Origin: Phycomyces blakesleeanus NRRL 1555(-) | Taxonomy: Eukaryota > Mucoromycota > Mucoromycetes > Mucorales > Phycomycetaceae | Assembly: GCF_001638985.1 (NCBI RefSeq) | Contig: NW_017265140.1 | Coordinates: forward strand, 1,550,001 to 1,614,000 | Length of the DNA: 64,000 nucleotides | Reading direction: 5' to 3' | Shown here: positions 23,112 to 32,825 of the stretch, in pieces | Layout: the number at the start of each line of letters is the position of its first letter | Position numbering within the stretch: the first letter of the stretch is position 1 | Notes under the pieces: model-generated | Told to the model about the DNA's origin: nothing | Database searches by the model: none | Seen by the model: only the letters and a program-made list of their open reading frames with translations | Position numbers and translations under genes: made by a program

Positions 23112-24323
23112 TCAGAGAGCCCGAGCCTCATCTCTATCCATGAGATTAGTTATCATTCTGTCATCTATCTCTTTGTCCCAGCCACGCGTGGGGGTGTCGA
23201 CAGAACGGCTTTGAGGACGAGGGCCGGAGGACGTGGGCGTCTCAGTTGGTGTTAGTAGAGTAAAGGTGGTCTTTGTGGGAGACAGCTTAGACAACTCACG
23301 TAAAGCAGGTTGACGAGGGTTGTGCTTGGAGGCCTCCGATCCTCCGTAGATGAGTGAGAGCTCAGTGGGAATCAAAGGCTTGGGTGCAATGATGGGGCGA
23401 TCGAGCTTCGAATTGCGGTTGGGGTGGCGGAAGCACTTGTTGGACGTCTTGGATGTCTTGGAAGGATCGGTAATGTATGGACAATTGGCTTGTAAGTGAC
23501 CGGTCTTGTTGTATCCAAAACGCATTCGAGTTTTGGCTGGGCGTTTGGTGCATTTTGCGACGTCGTGTCCCATTTCCTTACAGTAGGTGCAGTGGGAGCC
23601 CATGGAAGGCCACTTACCAAGAATCTTTTGCGTATCGTTGTATGCAATTTGGTACGTCAGAGAATCTGATGGCACATCGTTGGTAGGTGTATTGGCGAGG
23701 ACAACATAGCCAGAACCGTCAAAAAACCCATATGATTCATGAATGGCGATCTCCCGCACTTTGCCAAAAGGAGACATACATTTGGCGAGTTGTGTAGCCA
23801 GGTCATGATAAGGAACACGAGGAAGCTTGGTTAGGAAAACACGGCGAACAATTGTGCCAATGGGAACAGCAGGTTGAGCGGGGAAAGACGAATCGCCGAC
23901 TACCAAAGGTTGAGAGCATGCTCACTCGCAGTCAGCACTGGTAGGTAGATGGAGTTCACATGTATCAGGGGAAGAGCGTGAGCCAAGAGTGATGCCCATG
24001 TTAACCTCGCAAGGATAGGCTGAGAGAAGAGCTCTCCAGAAAGGGTCAAACTTGGGTGAGGATTTGGGTGGGATGGTAAAAAAAACTGAAAACTTAGAGG
24101 ACCCTACACGCCAGGTACATGGGGTGGTGTTATTTGTAGAGCTGAAGATAACATGAGGTTGCTTTTTGAGAAGTGGAAGTGCGTTCTGAGTAGCTACTTG
24201 CGAGTAAAGAGGTGTCGAAGAGGGTGAGATTGGTGTGAACGAGGTTGGCAATGGTGGAGATGAGCCAGTGGTGGAGGGGTTTTTGACCCCTGGTGGTTCC
24301 AGAGTGTTAGTGGAAAGAGCCAT
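23112..24323 (-). pseudogene. LINE ORF1 with RRM-like and CCHC domains
   Basis: The frame starts at ATG 24323 (MALSTNTLEPPGVKN) and continues to 23112, 404 codons with one TGA at 23922-23924. An RRM-like segment is at about 23840-23690 (VRRVFLTKLPRVPYHDL, PFGKVREIAIHESYGFFDGSGYVVL). A CCHC zinc knuckle follows (CTYCKEMGHDVAKC, ~23590). A second knuckle is degenerate: RMRFGYNKTGHLQANC has lost its first two cysteines. This is the nucleic-acid-binding chaperone that coats LINE RNA. Upstream, the open frame continues through the tandem repeat, but that part is 5' UTR, not protein. Confidence 0.82.
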
Positions 24324-24330
24324 GACAATT

Positions 24331-24425
24331 TTTTTATATAACCGTAGTATTTTTTTTTGTAAACGTCGTACTTTTTTTTGTAAACGTCGTACTTTTTTTT
24401 TGTAAACGTCGTATTTTTTTGGCAT
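24331..24425 (-). repeat. 5' UTR tandem repeat of the LINE (~21-bp units)
   Basis: On the minus strand the units are ACGACGTTTACAAAAAAAA followed by GT or AT, in about four copies, ending CTACGGTTATATAAAAAAA just before the ORF1 start. Repeated short units upstream of ORF1 recall the promoter monomers of some animal L1 elements, so a promoter role is plausible but not shown. The same array, in plus orientation and without a LINE behind it, lies at 29395-29554. Confidence 0.7.
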
Positions 24426-24428
24426 AAA

Positions 24429-24708
24429 ACATGGATATTTTTATTAGGCATAATTAGTTGATAGAGAAATAGAACACATAATAAGAAGTAAGATATAATG
24501 AAATACAAAGTAATAAAAAAAGAAAAGCATAAAGCAGTAAAACAAATAAAAAAAAGAGGGACATAAAGTGGTAAAAAAAATAAGAAAAAGAGGGACATAG
24601 AGTAGTAAAAAAAAATAAGAAAAAGAGGGACATAAAGTAGTAAAAAATAAAAATAAAATAAAAAAAGACATAGAGTGTAAAGAGCTTAAATAGACATAAA
24701 AGACATAC
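24429..24708. repeat. Spacer with ~36-bp purine-rich minisatellite
   Basis: From about 24540 to 24670 a unit like AGAAAAAGAGGGACATA followed by AAGTAGTAAAAAAA repeats about three and a half times. No gene is present. It lies between the LINE 5' end and the 3' end of the next transposase. Confidence 0.65.
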
Positions 24709-26222
24709 TTAAAGCTTTCGCTCTCTGTTCAAACAGCGAGGAAAGAATGAAATGGCATAGTTAATCCAACCCAAACAGTCCAAAAGGGTGACAGTCTTAG
24801 CTGATTCTGTAATCCTTAAGATGAGCCCGTCTGACTCTGTAATCTCTTCTATGCGGACACCAAACTTGATCTTGGACCACATTTCCTCAATTGGATTCAG
24901 GAAAGGTGAATACACAGGAAGATATGCACACTTGTACCCACGGGAAGAAATAAAGTCTTTCACCTCATCGGCCTTATGGATAGGAGTGTTATCCATGATG
25001 AGATAACGTCCTTGCATACCCTGGCTGTCCAGAACGTCCATTGTATGACTAAGAAAGTCGAGGTAGTGCTGGGTTCTGGTGCCAATTCGGCCATTCACCT
25101 CAACGTTGGTGTAGATGTCCAACTTTCTCTTCTTCTTGGTTGCGACTGCAGTGGGTTTCTTCAATGAGAGGCTGACAATCCCTCTCTCGCACATTGCACC
25201 AAGGATGGTGATGGACACACCTCTCTGCGTCAGGACAGTTGTCTTAGCCGGGGTGCCACTGACGGAACGGCCGAAAGTTCTCTTGATGTGCATGTTGAAG
25301 CCTGCTTCATCGATGAACACACAGTTTGAAAGATAGCTGAAATCTGCAAGTTGTTGCCACTCCAAAATGCGGTCTCATCTCATCTCAATTGTGCTGACGT
25401 CGTCTCTCTTCTCAGGCAGCTTCTCCAACTTCTTCATCGTCAGGGCACACTTCTTCACCAAGTGCTTCTGGATTGCTGATTTGGTAATCTGCAGCCCAGA
25501 GAACTCTTCCATGACAGCTATCCTTGCTTGTTCCAAGGTAGCATCTGGTTTATTTTCGAAAAACTTCAAAAAAAAGCAGAGTGCGCCTGGAACAACTTTT
25601 GGTTGCCATGTTTTCATTCTTTAGGCACAGAAACCTCCTCAACCTCCATCGTCTCCAGCCCATTGGACTCATCAGTCTCCACTGTGGCAGCATCAAAATC
25701 GGCCTGGATCTTCTCTCTGGCCAGCCTGACATAGTTCTGGGCAGTCCAGACATTGATCTCCGTTTCCCTGGCAGTGGCAGCAGCAGTCTGGTTTTCCGAG
25801 AAAACCAAGGAGAAGAGCTTGTTCACCTGGTTTTGGTTGTACTTTTGGTACGAACCTCGACCTATGCTTTCTGCAGTGGGAACAGAATCAGGGTCGACCT
25901 TCTCTGGCAGATTCGTCTTCGGCTTCTGTGCAACAATGGTTTTGGTGGTGGCCTCGTTGACTTCAGTTGGCAAAAAACTTTTGAGACTGAGGAGGTTTGT
26001 GACTGCTGGGTTTCCGGCAGAGGTACGGGTCCATTCCATATCGGCATGGTTGACAAAGACATCTGTCACAGATTGGAGTGCAACTTCTCCATGCATTTCG
26101 TCAACAATCTCTCGGTTGAAAGCAATTCCAGAAAACTGGGTTTGGTCTGCAGAACCGCTGTGACTGACCATTTCACAGTGCTTGTTCATAACAAATTCGA
26201 GGGAGTTGTTGGAAGTAGGCAT
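24709..26222 (-). pseudogene. IS630/Tc1-type transposase, one stop and one frameshift
   Basis: From ATG 26222 the first ~200 residues carry an HTH-like part (GRGSYQKYNQNQVNKLF..VFSENQTAAATAR, then NVWTAQNYVRLARE). Near 25614-25620 the frame shifts by one base (the stop of the first frame overlaps the start of the next as ATGA). The second frame, MKTWQPKVVPGALCFFL, continues through KSAIQKHLVKKCALTM to a TGA at 25375-25377 (context TIEMR, stop, DRILEWQ), then through the DDE domain to 24709. Catalytic motifs are CVFIDEAGFN (D), YLIMDNTPIHKA (D) and YSPFLNPIEEMWSKIK (E). CGA would restore the TGA site. It is related to the truncated transposase at 2259-2880 and to the HTH ORF at 28788-29171. 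No TIRs were recognised. Confidence 0.82.
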
Positions 26223-26573
26223 TTTTTTTTGAAAATAAAAAGGGTGTTAAAATCGAGGAAGAAAGATAACTGAGAAACTTTTATTAAGACACTGGGGTAT
26301 ATATACCAAAAAAAAAATTTTAATAACTTAAACGTTTCTACCAAGGTATAGTCTTGTCCTGTTGTCTTAATATATTTGGATAAAGAATGTGTTGAAGAAT
26401 AATGAATGTTTACATATTAAGCTTCTTCACACTTTTAAGAACATTTATTTTATTAGCCGATTTACAGTGCTACCAGAGCCTTTATGGTGTCCTGTCCTCT
26501 GTCTCAAAGGAAGGGGTGGGATTTCTCCTCATGGGTTTGCCCAACCAAAAAAAAAAAAAATAAAAAAAAAAGT
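26223..26573. other. No gene seen
   Basis: This is the flank of the transposase 5' end. It has A-runs near 26308-26320 and 26547-26572, the latter abutting a T run, a possible insertion scar. No coding frame. Confidence 0.4.
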
Positions 26574-26815
26574 TTTTTTTTGTATAGAGCCAAGGAAAAG
26601 CTCGAAATTCAGTTATTGAGATTTTCAGTTTTTCAGAAATTTCTGCGGTTAGATACCATTTTATTTTCAGTTATTAAGATTTTCAGTTTTTCAGTTATTG
26701 AGACTTTCAGTTTTTCAGTTTTTCAGTTTTTCAGAAATTTCTTGCAGTAAGATATCATTTTATTTTCAGTTATTTGAGACTTTCAGTTTTTCAGAAATTA
26801 TTTGCGAAAAAATGG
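26574..26815. repeat. LINE-end-like word followed by a TTTTTCAG tandem array
   Basis: T(9)GTATAGAGCCAAGG and AAAAGCTCG at about 26573-26607 is a diverged copy of the LINE 3' terminus (minus orientation). It is followed by an array built from TTCAGTTATTGAGA and TTTTCAGTTTTTCAGAAA, with two longer units each containing GATA(C/T)CATTTTATTTTCAG, to about 26810. Confidence 0.6.
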
Positions 26816-28787
26816 TTATGTATGTTATAAAAATTTATGAATAAAAATGCTAGTTATACTATTTGGAGAATTATTTTTAAAATTGCTATTACATTTTTCT
26901 TTTTTTTATTTCTTGTGGTGATCCAGACACTCGGATGTTGGATTTATCACATATAAGAACATATTCATATTGGGATAGCGTAGTAGCTATCATCTTGTCA
27001 GTATAAAATATATATAAACGATTAAGTAATCAGCCCAATAATTATTACAGTTAGTACTGTAGATAATATCTTAAAGATTGTTAAGATAATTATATCATAC
27101 TGCCGGGTAAACTGTGTCAGATCGATATGGAGCTAATTTAGTAGGAAGTCCTAAAGCTCTAGTATAAAAGAGAAAAGAATAGCTAAGAGCTAAAGAAGTA
27201 CGATTTATGACTTGATGTCATAATTGTAACACCGACACTAGTTAAGCAGTAAATACACTCTAATAACCAAATATAGTAAAGGAAGAAAGCCTTAAGAAAC
27301 TAAGACGTAATGACAAGAGCAGATTGTGTTTTCTTATAAAAAGAGACACTTTTTATTTATGAATAAAGACAACTAATATACAGTCTCAAAGTATTTCTAT
27401 ACGTCTCTATTATCAAATATTTTATTTTTCTATTGTTTCGTACCTGAAATACCACATTTCTCTTTTTTTTCTTTTTTTTTATTTCTTTTTTTTTATTTCT
27501 TTTTTTTTATTTCTTTTTTTTTTTTTTATTTCTTTTTTTTTTATTTTTTTCATCTCTTTTTTTTCATCTCTTTTTTTATTTCTTTTTTTTTGTCATGAGC
27601 TTGTGCTATTTTTTGTTACTGTTTTTGTGTGTGTAATATTTGGTTTTTTTTTGGTATTTTGTATCATGAGGGTTTCCAAAATTGAGATTGGGTAGTATTG
27701 TAGGCAAAGCATAATTCTTGGACCGCTTTCAGTTATTTAACAGATTGTTGGACATTTACTTGTTTCGAGTGCAGATTACAAAGAGTTGTTGAGTTTGATA
27801 TTAAGAAGATCAGGATTCTGACATTGTAAAATGGTTGGAGCAGGTGCTGAATAAATATAGCATTTTTGGATTCTTTTTTGTAATGGTATTAGATGCTTGT
27901 GTAGGACCAAGTTCATAAGAAATACAATTGCTGTGGTAGTCAATCAGATTACTGGATATTTGAGATAAAAATTGGCAAGTTTTTGTGTGGTCAGTAGAGT
28001 GAATTCTACTGTTGGATTTTGAAAAAGTATGGTCGGTGAAATGCACTTAAAAGCATTATGAATATGTGTAGACTGGTTCCTATCGTACAGGTAGTTGTTT
28101 GATCTTGTAGTTTCTTTGTATGTGGAGGGTTGAATCGTCACGTTTTCTTTTCAGATTTATAGCTTTTGTTCAAAATATTATAGATTATTTAGAGATTAAT
28201 ATCAATGACTCCGAGGTATAGGCTTTATTTACATACAGAAACATAATGTGATCTGGAAATAATAAAAAAATCCATGAAGTGTAGAGCTTTAAGCAGTGTT
28301 TTTATTGTCAGAGTAATATTTAGTTGTTGAAGTGAGCATGAGAATGAGATTTATTGCTGATTTAAGAAGAGAAATAAAGAGTTTTGGTATATAAACACCA
28401 AATGGAAAGAGAGAGAATTATGATATCTCTTTTAAAAAAGAATGTTTATAATAAATTTATGGCTGCGGGTAATATATTGTCCTATTTATTTTTTATCTCC
28501 TTAAGTTCAATTTGTACTACTTTATTTAGTGGACCATGGAATATTATTTTTTGATATAAAAAGCTGAAACTATAATGACTAATACTATTTAACAACAACT
28601 TAATCTTCTTTACATCTATTCTTGCTGCTTCAACTTGTGTTCTGATTTTTATCTTGCATCTTAAGTAATTACTATTTAATTATAACTGCTATGTGCTAGA
28701 TATAACTATATTTATATAAAATATGTCACTTTAACATATCTTCCTATTTCTTTATTTTTTTATCTTTTATTATCAGAAAACCCTACA
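26816..28787. other. Long AT-rich stretch without a gene
   Basis: No coding frame is convincing on either strand. A pyrimidine tract made of ATTTCTTTTTTTT units runs from about 27455 to 27592. The remainder is unique-looking AT-rich sequence. A small minus-strand frame at 27810-28046 lacks any motif and is not called. Confidence 0.5.
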
Positions 28788-29171
28788 ATGTTACACAAAA
28801 AACTTGAAGAATATAACAGTGCCTTTAAAAAAATCATGGAAGAGCTTGAAGAGCCTGAAATGCCAGAAGATCCAAAAAGTTCTGCCCCGTCAACAACAGA
28901 CGAAACCCCCAAAAAAAGTAGAGGGCAATATCAAAAGCCTACGGATAAAGATATAAAAAAGCTTCTTTATCTCTACTTCATAAGGGGATTAATTATCGAA
29001 AAAGCCAGCAAGATAGTAAATATGAAACAAACAACTGCTGGTGGCTATATTTTGAAGTGGAGAAAGTCTCCAGTTGTTTTTTTCATTAAAAACAACAAGG
29101 AGGCTACAAGTGACAAAAAAATGAATCTTTTATTCAAAACTTACTCTGCAATAAAGAAAGAATACAAATAA
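28788..29171 (+). CDS. Small protein with transposase-type helix-turn-helix, intact
   Basis: This is a 127-residue open frame from ATG 28788. The N-terminal half is acidic and Pro/Gl-rich (EELEEPEMPEDPK). It is followed by KKSRGQYQKPTDKDIKKLL, YFIRGLIIEKASKIVNMKQ and TTAGGYILKWRK. This matches the layout of the HTH part of the IS630-like transposase at 24709-26222 (GRGSYQKYNQNQVNKLF..TAQNYV). No DDE domain follows in any frame. It is either the remains of a transposase cut after its DNA-binding part or a free-standing HTH protein. It has no stops, unlike its relatives. Function unknown; expression evidence would decide. Confidence 0.5.
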   Translation: MLHKKLEEYNSAFKKIMEELEEPEMPEDPKSSAPSTTDETPKKSRGQYQKPTDKDIKKLLYLYFIRGLIIEKASKIVNMKQTTAGGYILKWRKSPVVFFIKNNKEATSDKKMNLLFKTYSAIKKEYK

Positions 29172-29394
29172 TATCATTGCATTTTCAATTTTAGCATAAT
29201 TATTATAATGAGATACTTGCTTTATTATCTTATAACTGCAGTAAGGTATTTAACTTTAACAAAGTAATCTGGAGAAAAGTTTGCATATTCTGTTAGTTCT
29301 CTCTATAGATATTTTCTATGACGTATCTTTGTAGAAAGATCTACATATATTGAAGTGCTATTACATTAGGCGTTTGGCACTTATATAAAAAATA
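29172..29394. other. Short AT-rich gap
   Basis: No feature is seen between the HTH ORF and the LINE-type 5' repeat array. Confidence 0.4.
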
Positions 29395-29554
29395 TGGCAG
29401 TTATATAAAAAAAATACAACGTTTACAAAAAAAAATACTACGGTTATATAAAAAAAATTCGACGTTTACAAAAAAAAATACGACGTTTACAAAAAAAAAG
29501 TACAACGTTTACAAAAAAAAGTACAACGTTTACAAAAAAAATACTACAGTTATA
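29395..29554 (+). repeat. Orphan LINE 5'-type tandem array (~21-bp units)
   Basis: About seven units such as ACAACGTTTACAAAAAAAA and ACTACGGTTATATAAAAAAA are present. They match the 5' UTR array of the LINE at 24331-24425, but on the opposite strand and with no LINE ORF behind them. Instead the array runs straight into the repeat module at 29555. Confidence 0.7.
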
Positions 29555-29762
29555 TAAAAAAAATTGTAAGGCGTAAGGATAAAAAATTTGAGTGCCATGT
29601 ACCCTTCCGCCAATAGTAAAAGGGGGGGAGCAAATTCAGATGGCAATGGGAGCAAATTCAATTTCTATGGAAGCCAATCAGATGTCAATGGGTTCTAATT
29701 AGATGGAAACGGATGCTAATTAGATGGAAATGGGCGCCAATTGAATGGATAAAACCAGTAAT
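29555..29762 (+). repeat. Repeat module with 21-bp tandem units, copy 2
   Basis: Plus-strand copy of the module at 18781-19000. It starts ATTGTAAGGCGTAAGG, includes GAGTGCCATGTACCC and a run of seven G, carries five full 21-bp units plus a partial one, and ends AATGGATAAAACCAGTAAT at 29762. It lacks one unit present in the other copy. Confidence 0.75.
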
Positions 29763-29964
29763 AGAGATATGCGTATTAAAGAAATTCTGAGTATTTACAG
29801 CAACAAGTGTAATATACTAAATAGGTTCTTGCTTTTACTTTTACCATCTTTCCATTAACTACACTTTATTCTTTTGCTTAACACCTAACTTCTTTTATAT
29901 GTTAATAACTCTCTATATATACAATGAATAGATATATAAAACAAATATAATTAACAATCAACTC
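29763..29964. other. Short gap
   Basis: AT-rich sequence; nothing recognised. Confidence 0.4.
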
Positions 29965-30216
29965 ATGTATAACATTTTATTAGATAGCTTTCAGACCATG
30001 GTTAACAATTGTCAATCAATTGCCCCAGCTCCATCCCCGGAATATACTGAGCTTTTAAGAAGGCTCACCGCTATGGAGGAAAGCCTCAGGACCATGGATT
30101 CAAACATTGGCATTGTCATCAAGAGGAACAAAGATTCATTGGAAATACTTGATAGCGTTGCCAATGCCTCTGAAGAACTTCTTGCAGTTATTGCTCCTAC
30201 TACTACAGACTTCTGA
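29965..30216 (+). CDS. Small hypothetical protein, coiled-coil-like
   Basis: This is an 83-residue frame from ATG 29965 to TGA 30214-30216. The middle (YTELLRRLTAMEESLRTMDS, then IVIKRNKDSLEILDSVA) has heptad-like hydrophobic spacing, consistent with a short coiled coil. No domain is recognised. It resembles in style the N-terminal coil of the pseudogene at 51649-52675 (LAEIKQALCELQRQF), but similarity is weak. It may be chance; better base composition than its surroundings is the only support. Confidence 0.3.
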   Translation: MYNILLDSFQTMVNNCQSIAPAPSPEYTELLRRLTAMEESLRTMDSNIGIVIKRNKDSLEILDSVANASEELLAVIAPTTTDF

Positions 30217-30375
30217 CAGAATATTTGGTCATTTTTAACCCCCACCAAGACTCTTCAACTTATATTGTAGCTTTAAATTTATGATAAAAGATAGTAAAGT
30301 TCTATAAATCTCTGGTACTCTCACAGATAACTGTATAAGATGTAATAGATAAATTGAAAAAAAATTGAAAAAGCT

Positions 30376-31436
30376 TTAATAAGAGATTGGTCTAAATTTA
30401 TGCATCTTAAGTTCAGATAGACGATTTTGCATATTAAGGCAAAACGTCATACAAGTCTCTACGCTAATTGCTTTCCACGTTTCTTGCAAAGCATTTTCCA
30501 ATTGTTGCAATGTGGTAGGCTGAGGTCGTCTTGCGCAGATTTTGTTATCAAGAAGACCCCAGATATTTTCAATTGGACTCAAGTCCGGACTGTTAGGAGG
30601 CCACTCCAAAATCTTCAATCCAAGGTCTTTCTTGAACTTTTCTGCCAAGGTAGTCTTATGATAACTCGCGTTATCTTCTTGATAAAAGTAGTCTCTCTTT
30701 TCTACATTAGGAATACTTTGGTAGAAGGGCATGAATTCCTTCTCCAGAACTTTATTGTACAATGGGGCATTCATGTTACCCTTAAGCATAACCAGTGGTC
30801 CAACTCCTCCAGACCAAATACATTCCCAAAGCAATACAGAACCTCCATTTTCTAGAACCTTTTGAGTCAAGCAGTCTGGATGATATTTCTCTCCTTGTTC
30901 CTACCATACATGACTACGACCATTTTTCTTGAAAAGGGTAAAGGTTGCTTTATCTGTCCAAATGACAGTATCTCACTGTTTTTTCCAACCTTTTATTTTT
31001 CTATACCAAGCACGACGTTTGGCAATGTGCTCCTTAGTTAGAAGAGGCTTTGATTTGGTTACACAGTAGGCTAGATTCATCTTGTGCAACGTTCGGCTGA
31101 TAGTTTTTGTACTGACTTTTTTTCAGTCTTTTCCTTAATCAAGTCTGCCATCTCAACCAAGTTTTGATGGCGATCCCGTTTGACATCCAAGAAGAGATGT
31201 TTTTTATCTCTAGCAGTTAATTTAGAAGGTCTTCCTGTTGGCTTCTTATTAGTAGCAGATCCGGTTTCATTGTATTTTTTTATGATACGCGTGACAGTAG
31301 TTCTTGGTATTCCCTTTTTCCTTGCAATGTCAGAAATCTTCATGTCATCTTCATGAAGTCCAATTAAGATTCCTTTTTCAATTTCTGAAAGCCTTTCAAA
31401 TGACTTGTGAGGTTTACTGCTTTGTTGTCTAGGCAT
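30376..31436 (-). pseudogene. Tc1-type transposase, broken
   Basis: ATG 31436 opens MPRQQSSKPHKSFERLSEIE with an HTH (KISDIARKKGIPRTTVTRII) and basic GRPSKLTARDKK. A run of seven A (minus strand, about 31117-31123) then carries a one-base frameshift. In the second frame it reads ISRTLHKMNLAYCVT, a TGA (context KGWKKQ, stop, DTVIW), VIWTDKATF (first D) and a TAG (after HVW). It continues FYQEDNASYHKTT (second D) and SPDLSPIENIWGLL (E), ending at TAA 30376. The D-to-E spacing is of the DD34E kind. The TGA fits CGA. No TIRs were found. It is a different lineage from the intact element at 17208-18561 (about half the residues differ by eye). Confidence 0.82.
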
Positions 31437-32538
31437 TATATTAAAAAGATTTTATTGAATTTAGCAGATTGAGTAAAGTGAAGTGTAAGGGTGTATTATG
31501 AAATAAATAGTGGAAATATAAAACGACCAAATTTTCTGTTCCGCAACTATACAGTTTGGGTAAATTAGAATAATTAGGAAGAAGGGCAGAGATAATTGGA
31601 TATAGGTACTGGGATAGTTATAGGAAAAAGGATAGAAACTGAAATTAAGGAATACACACACTGAAGTTTTTTTAATATCAATGATGAAAAAGAAAAAAAA
31701 AGTGTCAATAAGGGTTTTCTTTTTCGGAAACCCAGACAAGTTTCGAGGGGGGTCTTCCTCAAATAGTAGAATTGGGGGGGGGGGGGGGGGGAGGGTGCAA
31801 ACATTGGAAATTATTTTTTGGGCTCAAAAAAGATGTATTTTATTTTGTTTCAAAAAAAGAAGTAATTCTACTAAGTATTTCATAAGCTACAAGCCGTTTC
31901 TTAATGAAAGCAGCTTTTACAGATATGAGAAAGCTAATAAATAAGAAAGCATATTAATATAGCAATTTACAGAATGTTTATTTAAGCAGAAAATACCTTT
32001 TTATACTGCGTGTATATTTAATAGCTATCATTAAAAACTTACCTAAGAGAAATAAACAAATAATTAGAATATGAAGCATAGACGGTATACTGTTTTAATA
32101 TATATATTTAGTCCATACCTAATGTTTCTATGGCAAAAAAGCCGATTATGTATCTGGATAAATATCATTGCTCTACTGATAAGATTTGGTTCCATAATCT
32201 CATCTTTGCATCGCCTTTGAAGTCTAGCAAGATTATGATTTAGTAAGAATTCAAAGAGATGTGTAATAGAAACAGTACTCACTTTAATAAACTTCCATGA
32301 TGTAATATTCTCTGGCTAGATTACACTGTAGTTTACCTTTCAACGATAACATGAAAATAATGAAAAAAAAGAGACAAGTAAACAATTAGAAAATTAGCGT
32401 AAAGTCTATTATGTCCCTTTGTTTTTTATCAGTCTCGGGATCTTATGAGTGATGGCACTATGTCAAGAATCAGTGTATATGAGTACTTTTTTGCTATATT
32501 CTTAGCAGAATTACTATTAAATAAAGTCTAAATGATTA
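31437..32538. other. Intergenic with an 18-G homopolymer
   Basis: No gene is seen. A run of 18 G occupies 31774-31791. The rest is AT-rich. A minus-strand frame at 31461-31739 is low-complexity and not called. Confidence 0.5.
31774..31791 (+). repeat. Homopolymer G(18)
   Basis: Eighteen consecutive G follow the word ATT. It could form a quadruplex or be an assembly-sensitive length. A second, longer G run with the same ATT leader is at 34284-34307. Confidence 0.8.
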
Positions 32539-32583
32539 GGGAGTTTCATTAACTGTTTTAGATTTTATTTTATTTTTTCTGGG

Positions 32584-32640
32584 ATTTAATAATCAGCCAA
32601 TAACAAGCGATTTAAAAAACAGTTAATGAACCCCCCTTTT
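32584..32640. repeat. Secondary inverted arm inside the left Harbinger end
   Basis: At about 32612-32634, AAAAAACAGTTAATGAACCCCC is the reverse complement of the TIR start (GGG..TTCATTAACTGTTTT). So the first ~100 bp of the element can fold on themselves, like a tiny MITE sitting at the left end. The right end has a weaker inner palindrome, CCAATCATTGG at about 35431-35441. Confidence 0.65.
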
Positions 32641-32825
32641 TATTTTATTTTTTTATGAATTTGCAAAACTGGAGTAAAAAAAAATCTTGTATAATATAGA
32701 TGAGATCTTTCTAGATCAAGTTCAAAGTCAAACAAGATACAAGATTTATACACTTGTATATTTATTTAGTTTACAGAGATACTATTGTAGAGCACTACTT
32801 TTTTTCCTGTTAATACCAAAACAAA

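Larger units (their letters stand above)
19001..24425 (-). mobile_element. Nearly full-length L1-like LINE, inactivated
   Basis: On the minus strand the element runs from a 5' tandem repeat (24425-24331) through ORF1 (24323-23112), a 140-bp spacer and ORF2 (22971-19187), to a 3' UTR. The 3' UTR has AATAAA near 19045 and ends CTCCATAC followed by A(8) at about 19010-19002. Composition is far more GC-rich than the flanks. Nine premature stops are readable in the two ORFs, eight of them TGA. There is also one frameshift near 19330. No target duplication could be identified. The two fragments at 2881-4042 and 5148-5890 are relatives of its 3' end. Confidence 0.88.

Noticed and set aside
24324..24598. 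Lysine/tyrosine-rich N-terminal extension of LINE ORF1 and a Phe/Leu-rich ORF beside it
   Set aside because: They are translations of the 5' tandem repeat and of the poly-purine minisatellite; the real ORF1 start is the ATG at 24323.
27455..27592. CRISPR-like regularity of the ATTTCTTTTTTTT tract
   Set aside because: It is a simple pyrimidine microsatellite with no spacers, and the window is eukaryotic.
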